From JAOADN01 sp049323795 (GTDB lineage Bacteria; Pseudomonadota; Alphaproteobacteria; Rhodobacterales; Rhodobacteraceae), in assembly GCA_049323795.1 (NCBI GenBank), contig JBMOOH010000005.1, positions 148,072-212,071 of the forward strand: a stretch of DNA of 64,000 bases. Reading direction: 5' to 3'. The notes below the pieces were generated by a model. That model made no database searches, was not told the origin of the DNA, and saw only the letters and a program-made list of their open reading frames with translations. Position 1 is the first letter of the stretch; every line of letters starts with the position of its first letter. The position numbers and the translations under genes were made by a program. Positions 25,316 through 33,190 of the stretch are shown here, piece by piece.

Positions 25316-26386
25316 TCAGGGCCGGCGGCCGGCGGCAAGCCCCCTTGCCTGCGCGACCCAGTTGTCGCGCGAGGCCCGGCCCCTGAAGCCCTCCAGATTC
25401 GCGTCCACCCAGGCAAGTTCCCTGTCCGTCCAGGCCGCGATCTGGTCGAAGTGATAGACGCCCATGCCGTTCAGCATCCGGGCCAGCTTCGGACCGATGC
25501 CGACGATCAGCTCCAGGTCGTCGGCCTTGCCGCGCGGCCCGTCGAGCGCGGCGGGGCGACCGTCCGCCGGGGTCCTCCCGACAGTTGCGGCGGCGGCAGC
25601 GGGGGCGGCCGCTCCGCGCGTGCCGGACCGGCGGGCGGCCCCGGGCACTTCCGCAGCCGGCGCACGACCTGCCCTGGGGGGCGCCGGCGGCTTCGGCGTC
25701 AGCGGCTTCTCGGTGCCGTCGATCCTTCCCACGGTGTCCTTCAGGTCCACGGCCCGCTGGACCGACCCGTTCCACCGGGTCCGGCCGCTCTCGAACTCCT
25801 TCAGGCTGGTCAGCCCCGAGGCGGGCTCGGACGCATAGCGCCCCTGCTGCGGACCCGGCACGGGAACCTTCCCGGCGGCGAGGTCGTCGAGGATCTCCGC
25901 AAGTCGCTCAGGCGTCAGGTCCTCGTAATAGTCCTTGCCGATCTGGGCCACCGGCGCATTGGCGCAGGCGCCCAGGCACTCGACCTCTTCCCAGCTGAAC
26001 CTGCCGTCCGCCGACCGCTCGTGCGCATGCCCCGCGATCTTCCGCTTGCAGACGGCGATCAGGTCCTCGGCCCCCATGATCATGCAGGATGTGGTCCCGC
26101 AGACCTGCACATGCGCCACGTCGCCCACCGGCTGAAGCTGGAACATGAAGTAAAAGGTCGCCACTTCGAGCGCCCGGATGTAGGCCATGCCAAGCATGTC
26201 GGCGACATGCTCGATGGCCGGACGGCTGAGCCACCCCTCCTGCTCCTGCGCGCGCCAGAGAAGCGGGATGATCGCCGAGGCCTGCCGCCCCTCGGGGTAT
26301 TTCGTCATCTGCGCCCGCGCCCAGGCCTCGTTGGCGGGGGTGAAGGCGAAGGTCTCGGGCTGGTGGGCGTGGAGGCGGCGGAGCAT
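25316..26386 (-). CDS. nuoE: NADH-quinone oxidoreductase subunit E with C-terminal HhH extension
   Basis: 356 aa, whereas ordinary NuoE is about 160-240 aa. Residues 1-180 are the thioredoxin-like domain holding cluster N1a with Cys96, Cys101, Cys137 and Cys141 (VQVCGTTSC, VECLGACANAP). A linker rich in Pro and Ala (about 225-285) leads to a helix-hairpin-helix domain (about 287-350: ADDLELIVGIGPKLARMLNG). ATG at 26386 overlaps the stop of the upstream small gene (TAATG). The extension is known from other Rhodobacterales; its role in complex I is not. Confidence 0.95.
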   Translation of the reverse strand: MLRRLHAHQPETFAFTPANEAWARAQMTKYPEGRQASAIIPLLWRAQEQEGWLSRPAIEHVADMLGMAYIRALEVATFYFMFQLQPVGDVAHVQVCGTTSCMIMGAEDLIAVCKRKIAGHAHERSADGRFSWEEVECLGACANAPVAQIGKDYYEDLTPERLAEILDDLAAGKVPVPGPQQGRYASEPASGLTSLKEFESGRTRWNGSVQRAVDLKDTVGRIDGTEKPLTPKPPAPPRAGRAPAAEVPGAARRSGTRGAAAPAAAAATVGRTPADGRPAALDGPRGKADDLELIVGIGPKLARMLNGMGVYHFDQIAAWTDRELAWVDANLEGFRGRASRDNWVAQARGLAAGRRP

Positions 26387-26667
26387 TACTTGCAGGGTCC
26401 CCAGTTGACGAGTTTCAGACGCCCTTCGGACGTCGCCACGAGAAATCCATCACGGGCGAGCGCTGCCGCCTGCGCATTGAAGTCGCCGGACGACCAGCCA
26501 TCTGCAAGCAGGGCATCCTGGGCTTCCTTCTCGCTCGTTTCGCAGCCGCTGCTCACGAAGATACCGGCGGTCGGCCCACCGATGTGGTTCTTTGGTTGCG
26601 CCAGAGCCGCAGACGCAAGGCCTGCCACGACAAGCGCCGCTGCACATGCCCGGGCTGACGGCCTCAC
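26386..26667 (-). CDS. Small secreted protein between nuoD and nuoE
   Basis: 93 aa with signal peptide (VRPSARACAAALVVAGLASA, cleavage after ALA) and a mature part of about 70 residues containing only two cysteines (Cys42 and Cys92), which could form a disulfide. GTG at 26667 overlaps the nuoD stop (GTGA) and the TAA overlaps the nuoE start (TAATG), so it is translationally coupled on both sides. I do not recognise the family. Confidence 0.7.
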   Translation of the reverse strand: MRPSARACAAALVVAGLASAALAQPKNHIGGPTAGIFVSSGCETSEKEAQDALLADGWSSGDFNAQAAALARDGFLVATSEGRLKLVNWGPCK

Positions 26668-27905
26668 CGGTCCACCTCGCCGAACACGATATCCATCGTC
26701 CCGATGATCGCCGAGCAGTCGGCCAGCATGTGCCCCGTCGCCATCCAGTCCATGGATTGCAGGTGCAGGAATCCGGGGGCGCGGATCTTCACCCGGTAGG
26801 GCCTGTTGGTGCCGTCGGCGACCAGATAGACCCCGAATTCGCCCTTCGGGGCCTCGACGGCGGCATAGACCTCGCCCGCCGGCACATGGAAGCCCTCGGT
26901 ATAGAGCTTGAAGTGGTGGATCAGCGCCTCCATCGACCGCTTCATCTCGGCCCGGGGCGGCGGCGTGATCTTGCCGCGGGCGAGGATGTCGCCCTGCCCG
27001 TCCGGCGCACGCAACTTGGCGATCGCCTGATGGATGATCTTCGTACTCTCCCGCATCTCGGCCATGCGGCAGAGATAGCGGTCGTAGCAGTCGCCGTTCT
27101 TGCCCACCGGCACCTTGAAATCGAACTCGTCGTAGCACTCGTAGGGCTGGGCGCGGCGCAGATCCCAGGCCATGCCCGAGCCGCGCACCATCACGCCGGA
27201 ATAGCCCCAGGCGAGCGCATCCTCGGCGGTCACCACGCCGATGTCGGCGTTGCGCTGCTTGTAGATGCGGTTCTCGGTCAGCAGCGTGTCGAGATCGTCC
27301 ACCACCCTGGGGAAATGCTCGGCCCAGACCTCGATGTCGTCCAGAAGATCGGGCGGCAGATCCTGATGCACGCCGCCGGGGCGGAAATAGGCCGCGTGTA
27401 GCCGCGCCCCGCAGGCCCGCTCGTAGAAGATCATGAGCTTCTCGCGCTCCTCGAAGCCCCAGAGCGGCGGCGTCAGCGCGCCCACGTCCATCGCCTGCGT
27501 GGTGACGTTGAGGAGGTGGTTCAGGATGCGCCCGATCTCGGAATAGAGGACGCGGATCAGCGAGGCGCGGCGCGGCACCTCCGTGCCCGTCAGCCGCTCG
27601 ATCGCCAGGCACCAGGCATGTTCCTGGTTCATCGGCGCCACGTAGTCGAGGCGGTCGAAATAGGGCAGGTTCTGCAGGTAGGTCCGGCTTTCCATCAGCT
27701 TCTCGGTGCCGCGGTGGAGAAGCCCGATATGCGGATCGCAGCGTTCGATGATCTCTCCGTCGAGCTCGAGAACCAGGCGAAGAACACCGTGGGCCGCGGG
27801 GTGTTGCGGGCCGAAGTTGATGTTGAAGTTGCGGATCTTCTGCTCGCCCGTCTCGAAGTCGGAGGAGCCGTCGTCATAGGTGTTCCTGCGGATGTCGCCG
27901 TCCAA
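26664..27905 (-). CDS. nuoD: NADH-quinone oxidoreductase subunit D
   Basis: 413 aa quinone-site subunit related to [NiFe]-hydrogenase large subunits. NFGPQHPAAHGVLRLVLELD is the signature; the quinone-binding His and Tyr lie in this beta-hairpin and in YFDRLDYVAPMNQEH. The most likely start is TTG at 27905 (DGDIRRNTYDDG follows, as in relatives), 2 bp after the stop of a small membrane gene and behind GGGGGG. No ATG fits. Confidence 0.96.
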   Translation of the reverse strand: MDGDIRRNTYDDGSSDFETGEQKIRNFNINFGPQHPAAHGVLRLVLELDGEIIERCDPHIGLLHRGTEKLMESRTYLQNLPYFDRLDYVAPMNQEHAWCLAIERLTGTEVPRRASLIRVLYSEIGRILNHLLNVTTQAMDVGALTPPLWGFEEREKLMIFYERACGARLHAAYFRPGGVHQDLPPDLLDDIEVWAEHFPRVVDDLDTLLTENRIYKQRNADIGVVTAEDALAWGYSGVMVRGSGMAWDLRRAQPYECYDEFDFKVPVGKNGDCYDRYLCRMAEMRESTKIIHQAIAKLRAPDGQGDILARGKITPPPRAEMKRSMEALIHHFKLYTEGFHVPAGEVYAAVEAPKGEFGVYLVADGTNRPYRVKIRAPGFLHLQSMDWMATGHMLADCSAIIGTMDIVFGEVDR

Positions 27906-27907
27906 GG

Positions 27908-28126
27908 TCAGCGCCCCCCGTCGCCGTCGAACTGGTCCTTGAACGCGATGACCCACAGCAGGATCAGCGCCGCCGGCGGGAAGATCGCGACCAGCGACAC
28001 CCAGTTCGGAATCCCGTGGCGCGGCAGGAGCCGCCAGAACGGAACCACCAAGAGCGCGCCGACGATCAGCGCCGGAAGCAGGCCGCCCGCACCGTACATG
28101 CCGTCCATGCCGTAACCCCACATCAT
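27908..28126 (-). CDS. 72-aa two-helix membrane protein between nuoC and nuoD
   Basis: ATG at 28126 overlaps the nuoC stop (ATGA) behind a strong GGAGGAG, and the stop lies 2 bp before nuoD. A Gly/Tyr/Met-rich N-terminus (MMWGYGMDGMYGAGG) is followed by helix 1 (LLPALIVGALLVVPFWRLL), a short PRHGIPNW loop, and helix 2 (VSLVAIFPPAALILLWVIAF). I do not know a named family. Close coupling to nuoC and nuoD suggests synthesis together with the complex I connecting module. Confidence 0.7.
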   Translation of the reverse strand: MMWGYGMDGMYGAGGLLPALIVGALLVVPFWRLLPRHGIPNWVSLVAIFPPAALILLWVIAFKDQFDGDGGR

Positions 28127-28728
28127 GGCTTCTCCTCCTGTTTGCCGCCCTCCGGAAGGATATGCGCGGCACCCTCCCAGGGGCTCATGAAATCGAACTG
28201 CCGGTATTCCTGCACCAGGCTCACCGGCTCGTAGACGACGCGCTTCTGCGCCTCGTCGTAGCGCACCTCGGTATAGCCGGTGGTCGGGAAATCCTTCCGC
28301 AGCGGATGCCCGCGGAATCCGTAGTCGGTCAGGATCCGCCGCAGGTCCGGGTGGCCCGAGAAGAGGATGCCGAACATGTCGAACACCTCGCGCTCGAACC
28401 AGTTGGCCGAGGGGTGGAGTTCGGTGATCGACGGGGCCATGGTGTCCTCGCCGAGGCGGGCCTTCATGCGGATGCGCTGATTCAGGTGCATCGACAGGAA
28501 ATGCCACACCACGTCGAACCGCTCGGGCCGGTCGGGATGGTCCACCGCGGTGATGTCCACAAGCGTGGTGAACCGGCACTTCGGGTCGGTCTTCAGAAAC
28601 CCGGCCGCGGCGGGCACCCGGTCAAGCGGAACCTGCACCGTCAGGTCGCCGAACGCGATCCCGGCGGCGACGAAGTCGCCGGGGCGGCTGCGGCGAAGAT
28701 GGTCGGCGAGAGCGGACAGGTCGGTCAT
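28123..28728 (-). CDS. nuoC: NADH-quinone oxidoreductase subunit C
   Basis: 201 aa peripheral-arm subunit that packs against NuoD and NuoB near the quinone site. HPSANWFEREVFDMFGILFS and GHPDLRRILTDYGFRGHPLR are the family signature. It is separate from nuoD, not fused as in enterobacteria. ATG at 28728, 9 bp behind nuoB. Confidence 0.97.
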   Translation of the reverse strand: MTDLSALADHLRRSRPGDFVAAGIAFGDLTVQVPLDRVPAAAGFLKTDPKCRFTTLVDITAVDHPDRPERFDVVWHFLSMHLNQRIRMKARLGEDTMAPSITELHPSANWFEREVFDMFGILFSGHPDLRRILTDYGFRGHPLRKDFPTTGYTEVRYDEAQKRVVYEPVSLVQEYRQFDFMSPWEGAAHILPEGGKQEEKP

Positions 28729-28737
28729 GCGATTCCC

Positions 28738-29271
28738 TCAGCGCACCAGGGTGCCGGTCCGGCGGATCTTCCGCTGGAGCTGCAGGATGCCGTAGAGCAG
28801 CGCCTCGGCGGTCGGCGGGCAGCCGGGCACGTAGATGTCCACCGGCACGATCCGGTCGCAGCCGCGCACCACGGAATAGCTGTAGTGATAATAACCGCCG
28901 CCGTTCGCGCAGGACCCCATCGAGATCACATAGCGCGGCTCCGGCATCTGGTCGTAGACCTTGCGGAGCGCGGGCGCCATCTTGTTCGTCAGCGTGCCGG
29001 CCACGATCATCACGTCCGACTGGCGCGGACTGGCGCGCGGGGCGATCCCGAACCGTTCGGCGTCATACCGCGGCATCGAGGTGTGCATCATCTCGATCGC
29101 GCAGCAGGCCAGCCCGAACGTCATCCAGTGCAGCGACCCGGTGCGCGCCCAGTTGATGATGTCCTCGCTCGACGTGACGAGGAAACCCTTGTCCTGAAGC
29201 TCGCGGTTCAGCGACTGGGCGGCGGCCTCGGCGTTCCCGTTCGCCGCGACGAGCGTCGTCGTCACTCCCAT
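28738..29271 (-). CDS. nuoB: NADH-quinone oxidoreductase subunit B
   Basis: 177 aa subunit carrying the terminal cluster N2. Ligands sit in FGLACCAIEMM (adjacent cysteines), GSCANGGGYY and VPGCPPTAEAL. ATG at 29271 overlaps the end of nuoA by 10 nt; a GTG at 29265 that overlaps the nuoA TGA as GTGA is equally possible and would shorten the protein by two residues. Confidence 0.97.
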   Translation of the reverse strand: MGVTTTLVAANGNAEAAAQSLNRELQDKGFLVTSSEDIINWARTGSLHWMTFGLACCAIEMMHTSMPRYDAERFGIAPRASPRQSDVMIVAGTLTNKMAPALRKVYDQMPEPRYVISMGSCANGGGYYHYSYSVVRGCDRIVPVDIYVPGCPPTAEALLYGILQLQRKIRRTGTLVR

Positions 29272-29627
29272 TCCAGGGCCCCCTTCTTCCATTCGTAGGC
29301 GAAGCCGACGGTCAGCACGGCGAGGAAGACCATCATCGACCAGAACGCGACCATCGACACGTCCTGGAACGCGACCGCCCACGGAAACAGGAAGGCGACC
29401 TCGAGGTCGAAGATGATGAACAGGATCGACACGAGGTAGAACCGCACGTCGAACTTCATGCGGGCGTCATCGAAGGCATTGAACCCACACTCGTAGGCCG
29501 AGACCTTCTCGGGGTCGGGGTTGCGCACGGCGACGACGACGGCCGCGAGGATCAGAATCAGACCGAGCCCCACCGCCATCGCGAGAAACACGAGGATCGG
29601 GAGATATTCCCTGAGGAGTGCGTCCAA
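29262..29627 (-). CDS. nuoA: NADH-quinone oxidoreductase subunit A
   Basis: 121 aa, three transmembrane helices; first gene of the operon. The conserved loop YECGFNAFDDARMKFDVRFY links helices 1 and 2 near the quinone tunnel. The start is TTG at 29627 behind GGAGG, giving the expected N-terminus DALLREYLPILVFL; there is no ATG at a suitable place. Confidence 0.96.
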   Translation of the reverse strand: MDALLREYLPILVFLAMAVGLGLILILAAVVVAVRNPDPEKVSAYECGFNAFDDARMKFDVRFYLVSILFIIFDLEVAFLFPWAVAFQDVSMVAFWSMMVFLAVLTVGFAYEWKKGALEWE

Positions 29628-29678
29628 TCTGGCCTCCGTACTGCGGCGCCGCGCACCGGCACCGTCCGGCTTTGCGCC

Positions 29679-29707
29679 CGTTTACCCCCCCACCATGGCA
29701 TGGTCAA
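29679..29707 (-). promoter_or_regulatory. Candidate nuo operon promoter
   Basis: On the minus strand TTGACC (29707-29702), a 17-bp spacer and TAAACG (29684-29679) lie about 50 bp before the nuoA TTG. It is the only convincing promoter-like pair in the 190-bp spacer upstream of nuoA and would drive the roughly 22-kb nuo-birA-coaX-rnj transcript. Confidence 0.55.
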
Positions 29708-29817
29708 CCAAAGCGGAGCGTCAAACCCGGGGAGATGCCCGGCCGAATCGCGAATCCGCACAATATCTCGCCGTGCAGGTGTCGCCGTGTCCCGCCGCGA
29801 ATCCGGGGCGCCGGCGG

Positions 29818-31005
29818 TCATGCCCGCGCAGCTTCGTCGCGGATGATCCGCGCGATCTGCTCGGCATCCCCGGTTCCGAAGGTCAGCGGCAGACGCATGT
29901 CGATCAGACCCGCGAGGATCCGGTCGGTCCGCGGAAGCGCCTGGGGCGCGATGTAGCGCCAGCTGTCGTGGCGCGAGGTGAAGGCCACGGGCTCGGCCGC
30001 GCCGAACCACTTCAACTCGACGCCGCGCGTCAGGCAGGCATGAAGGAAACGGCCGATCCGCTCCCCGGACCATCCCGGCAGCAGGAACTGGATGGACGAC
30101 CCGACATAGGCTTCCGCCTGCGGCCGGGGCACGGTGCGCAGGCCGGGGGTCCCGGCGATCCCCGCCTCGACCGTGCGGTAGAGGTCGTTCCAGCGCGCGA
30201 TCTGCCGTGGCAGGTCACGCAGCTGCGGACGCAGGATCGCCGCCCGCAGGTTGTCCATCCTGCCCGAGACGTTCGGAGTCAGATATTTTACCTTTTCAAA
30301 CATTTCCGGCGGGGGGGAGGCGCGATGCCGGCCATAAAGCATGTAGGATCCCGACAGGATGGTCGCCCGCGCCATCACCTCTGCATCGTCCGAGACAAGC
30401 AAACCTCCCTCGCCCGAGTTCATGTGCTTGTAGGTCTGTGTCGAATAGCAGCCGACCTGTCCGTGCCGCCCCGACGGAACCCCCGCCCAGGACGCGCCCA
30501 TCGTGTGCGCGCAGTCCTCGATGACCGTCACGCCGAGGTCGCGGGCCACCTCCATCAGGCGGTCCATGTCGCAGAGATGCCCGCGCATGTGCGACAGAAG
30601 CAGGACCCTTGCGCCGCTCGACCGCGCCCGGGCGGCCATGTCGTCGATATCGAGCACGAGGTCATCGGTGATCTCGACGAGGACGGGCTCTGCCGAGACG
30701 GCCGCGATTGCCCCCGGCACAGGCGCGAGCGTGAAGGCGTTCGTCAGCACCCGGTCCCCCGGCGCGACCCCGACCGCGCGCAGCGCGCAGCCCAGCGCAT
30801 AACCGCCGGACGCGACTGCGAGGCAGTAGCGCGCGCCCGTGAAGGCCGCGAATTCCTCCTCGAAAAGCGCGACCTCGCCCGCCTCGCCGGGCGCGACGTT
30901 GTAGCGGTGGAGCCGGCCGTGCCGAAGGACGGCGACCGCCGCCTCGATCGCCGCCTCCGGGATCGGCTCCTGCTGCGTGAAGCTCTTGCGGAATATCTCG
31001 GTCAA
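29818..31005 (-). CDS. DegT/DnrJ/EryC1/StrS family PLP-dependent aminotransferase
   Basis: 395 aa aminotransferase of the sugar-nucleotide type. PLP is held by Lys193 in STQTYKHMNSGEGG and Asp164 in IEDCAHTMGA, both family signatures. The likely start is TTG at 31005, which overlaps the MFS gene stop as TTGA, with GGAGAGACAGGG upstream. Such enzymes usually aminate 3- or 4-keto sugars for surface polysaccharides or antibiotics, but no other sugar-nucleotide gene is nearby. Coupling to an exporter suggests it modifies a small exported or toxic molecule (inference). Confidence 0.85.
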   Translation of the reverse strand: MTEIFRKSFTQQEPIPEAAIEAAVAVLRHGRLHRYNVAPGEAGEVALFEEEFAAFTGARYCLAVASGGYALGCALRAVGVAPGDRVLTNAFTLAPVPGAIAAVSAEPVLVEITDDLVLDIDDMAARARSSGARVLLLSHMRGHLCDMDRLMEVARDLGVTVIEDCAHTMGASWAGVPSGRHGQVGCYSTQTYKHMNSGEGGLLVSDDAEVMARATILSGSYMLYGRHRASPPPEMFEKVKYLTPNVSGRMDNLRAAILRPQLRDLPRQIARWNDLYRTVEAGIAGTPGLRTVPRPQAEAYVGSSIQFLLPGWSGERIGRFLHACLTRGVELKWFGAAEPVAFTSRHDSWRYIAPQALPRTDRILAGLIDMRLPLTFGTGDAEQIARIIRDEAARA

Positions 31006-32237
31006 CCCTGTCTCTCCCCGGCCTGCGGAGGCTTCGCCACAATGACATGGAGCACGAAGGCCACAAGGATGAAGGCGGCCGCGACGAAGAAGGCGGCCCC
31101 CGGCGACACGACCGGGGCGTCCTCGCGCATGAAGAAGCCGAAGACCTGCGCGTAGAACACCGTGCCCACCAGCATCGCGATGTTGGTCATCGAGGAGATC
31201 CCGCCCTGCAGCTCGCCTTGGGCATTCTCGGGAACGGCGCGCGACAGCATCGCGGTCAGCATCGGATGCACGAAGCCTTCGGGTCCGTGAAGGAAGAACA
31301 GCAGGATCACGAAAGGCAGCGAGGCGGCAATTCCGTAGCCGAGCGCCGCAAGCACCGAGAATGCCAGCCCGGCGACGGCAAGCCGCGCCTCGCCGAAGCG
31401 CGCGGTGGCCGGACCGGTGAGCACCCCCTGGAAGAATGCCGTGATCAGCCCGTAGGCGGCGAGCGTCAGGCCGATCATCCCCTCGCTCCAGCCGAATCGG
31501 GCGATCCCCCAGAAGGCCCAGACCGCCGGGTAGACCGAGGTTGCGAAGAAGAAGAGGGTCAGCACCGCGGTCATCGGCAGGACGCCGCGATAGGTCGAGA
31601 ACACACGGAAGGTTCCGAACGGGTTCGCACGGCGCAGTTCGAACGGCCGGCGGTTCCCCGGCGCCAGCGTCTCGGGCAGCACGACGTAGCCGTAGACCAG
31701 GTTCATCAGGGACAGCGCCGCGGCCCCATAGAACGGCACGCGCGCCCCGTATTCGCCCAGAAGCCCGCCGATCGCCGGCCCGAGGACAAAGCCCACCCCG
31801 AACGCGGCCCCCATCAGCCCGTACGCCCGGGCCCGGCCCTCTGGCGGCGTCACGTCGGCAATGTAGGCGCTCGCGATCACATAGGACGACCCGCAAAGCC
31901 CGGCAAAGGCCCGCCCCACGAACAGCCAGAACAGGGTCGGCGCCCAGGCGGACAGAAGGTAGTCCACGACCAGTCCGAACACGGCGAGCAGCAGGAGCGG
32001 CCGCCGCCCGAAGCGGTCCGACAGGTTCCCCATCACCGGCGAGAACAGGAACTGCGTTGCCGAGAAGGCGAAGAACATCCAGCCGCCGATCAGCGCCGCG
32101 TCGGCCAGACCGACCTGCCCGACCTCCTCGATCAGCCGCGGAATGACCGGCATGACCAGCCCGAAGCCCGCCATGTCGAGGAACACGGTGATGAGGACGA
32201 AGGTCACCGCGTGGCGGGACGGGCGCGGGTGGGACAT
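31002..32237 (-). CDS. MFS transporter, TetA-like drug:H+ antiporter type
   Basis: 411 aa with 12 predicted transmembrane helices. Motif A is GNLSDRFGRRPLLL after helix 2, and VMPVIPRLIEEVG in the first helix region is typical of the TetA/bicyclomycin branch. A substrate cannot be read from sequence. ATG at 32237 has only a weak GAGA upstream. Translationally coupled to the following DegT aminotransferase. Confidence 0.85.
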   Translation of the reverse strand: MSHPRPSRHAVTFVLITVFLDMAGFGLVMPVIPRLIEEVGQVGLADAALIGGWMFFAFSATQFLFSPVMGNLSDRFGRRPLLLLAVFGLVVDYLLSAWAPTLFWLFVGRAFAGLCGSSYVIASAYIADVTPPEGRARAYGLMGAAFGVGFVLGPAIGGLLGEYGARVPFYGAAALSLMNLVYGYVVLPETLAPGNRRPFELRRANPFGTFRVFSTYRGVLPMTAVLTLFFFATSVYPAVWAFWGIARFGWSEGMIGLTLAAYGLITAFFQGVLTGPATARFGEARLAVAGLAFSVLAALGYGIAASLPFVILLFFLHGPEGFVHPMLTAMLSRAVPENAQGELQGGISSMTNIAMLVGTVFYAQVFGFFMREDAPVVSPGAAFFVAAAFILVAFVLHVIVAKPPQAGERQG

Positions 32238-32295
32238 CGGCTGTCTCGACGGGTCATGAGCGCCCGGTCGAAAGGGACGGGGCCACCTGCCCGGG

Positions 32296-32357
32296 GGCAC
32301 TCCAGCCTAGGCCCGATGCCCGCCCGCGGTCAACGCGGCGGGAGCATCCGGAGTGCC
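32296..32357. terminator. Candidate terminator between gph and the MFS gene
   Basis: GGCACTCC (32296-32303) and GGAGTGCC (32350-32357) form the outer arms of a long imperfect stem, with an inner CCGCG/CGCGG stem. It lies just behind the gph stop on the same strand, before the MFS start. No T-run, so function is uncertain. Confidence 0.35.
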
Positions 32358-32362
32358 TGCGC

Positions 32363-33028
32363 CTACCGCACCAGCCGCTCGGCCAGGCCGGGCAGGTCCT
32401 CGAAGCGTTCGAGCAACGCCTCGGGGGCGCAGCGCTCGATCGCCCGTCCCTCCGGCCCGAAGGTGACGAGCGCGACAGGCACCCCGGCCGCCGCGGCGGT
32501 CCTGCGATCGGTGTCCGTGTCTCCGACCAGCATGGATCGGGCCACGCGCCCACCTGCCCGTTCCACAGAGGCGACATAGGGCGCAGGATCGGGTTTGCGC
32601 ACCGGCAGCGTGTCCGCCCCGACCACCGACCCGAACAGCCCCCTCACGCCGAGCCTCTGCAACAGGATCTCGGCCAGCCGCTCGGGCTTGTTCGTGCAGA
32701 TCCCGGTCGCAAAGCCCGCAAGCCGCAGCCGTTCGACCGCCGCGACCGCACCGGGATACATCCTCGTCTCGCGGTCGATGACGGCTTCATAGGCGGCAAG
32801 CAGCATGGGATAGGCCGCATCGACCTCGTCCTCGCCGCCATATCCCAGCCGCCGGAACCCCAGCCGGAGCATCGCGCGCCCGCCCTGGAACGCCGTCAGC
32901 GCATCCGTCCCGGGATCGAGCGGCCGCCCGGCGCCCAGGTCCGCGAAGGCCGCATTCGCGGCGGCGATCAGGTCGGCCGAGGTGTCGGCCAGCGTTCCGT
33001 CCAGATCGAAGATCACCGTCCGCGTCAT
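32363..33028 (-). CDS. gph: Phosphoglycolate phosphatase (HAD superfamily)
   Basis: 221 aa HAD phosphatase. Motif I is FDLDGTLADT (nucleophile Asp8), motif II lies in TGICTNKPERL, Lys in VRKPDPAPYV, and motif III is LVGDTDTDRRTA. It hydrolyses 2-phosphoglycolate from DNA repair or photorespiration; other small phosphates are possible within this family. ATG at 33028. Divergent from glmU across 162 bp. Confidence 0.85.
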   Translation of the reverse strand: MTRTVIFDLDGTLADTSADLIAAANAAFADLGAGRPLDPGTDALTAFQGGRAMLRLGFRRLGYGGEDEVDAAYPMLLAAYEAVIDRETRMYPGAVAAVERLRLAGFATGICTNKPERLAEILLQRLGVRGLFGSVVGADTLPVRKPDPAPYVASVERAGGRVARSMLVGDTDTDRRTAAAAGVPVALVTFGPEGRAIERCAPEALLERFEDLPGLAERLVR

Positions 33029-33053
33029 TTCCGCCCCGCCCAACCAGAGGAGA

Positions 33054-33073
33054 CCGGCCGTTTCCACGGCCGG
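33054..33073. other. Perfect 8-bp hairpin between gph and glmU
   Basis: CCGGCCGT-TTCC-ACGGCCGG in the divergent spacer, just upstream of the gph start. In the gph leader it would form a stable stem-loop ending about 25 nt before the ATG. Confidence 0.6.
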
Positions 33074-33133
33074 AACAGTGCTGCGGCGGGTGCGGCTGTA
33101 ATCACCCGTAAGCTCATGTGATCCGCCCTGCCC

Positions 33134-33161
33134 TTGCGACACCGGCGCGCATCGGTAAAAC
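33134..33161 (+). promoter_or_regulatory. Weak candidate glmU-glmS promoter
   Basis: TTGCGA (33134-33139), 16-bp spacer, TAAAAC (33156-33161), about 30 bp before the glmU ATG. Pattern only. Confidence 0.35.
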
Positions 33162-33190
33162 ACGTCTGTCGCATTGACCAGAAGGGTTTC

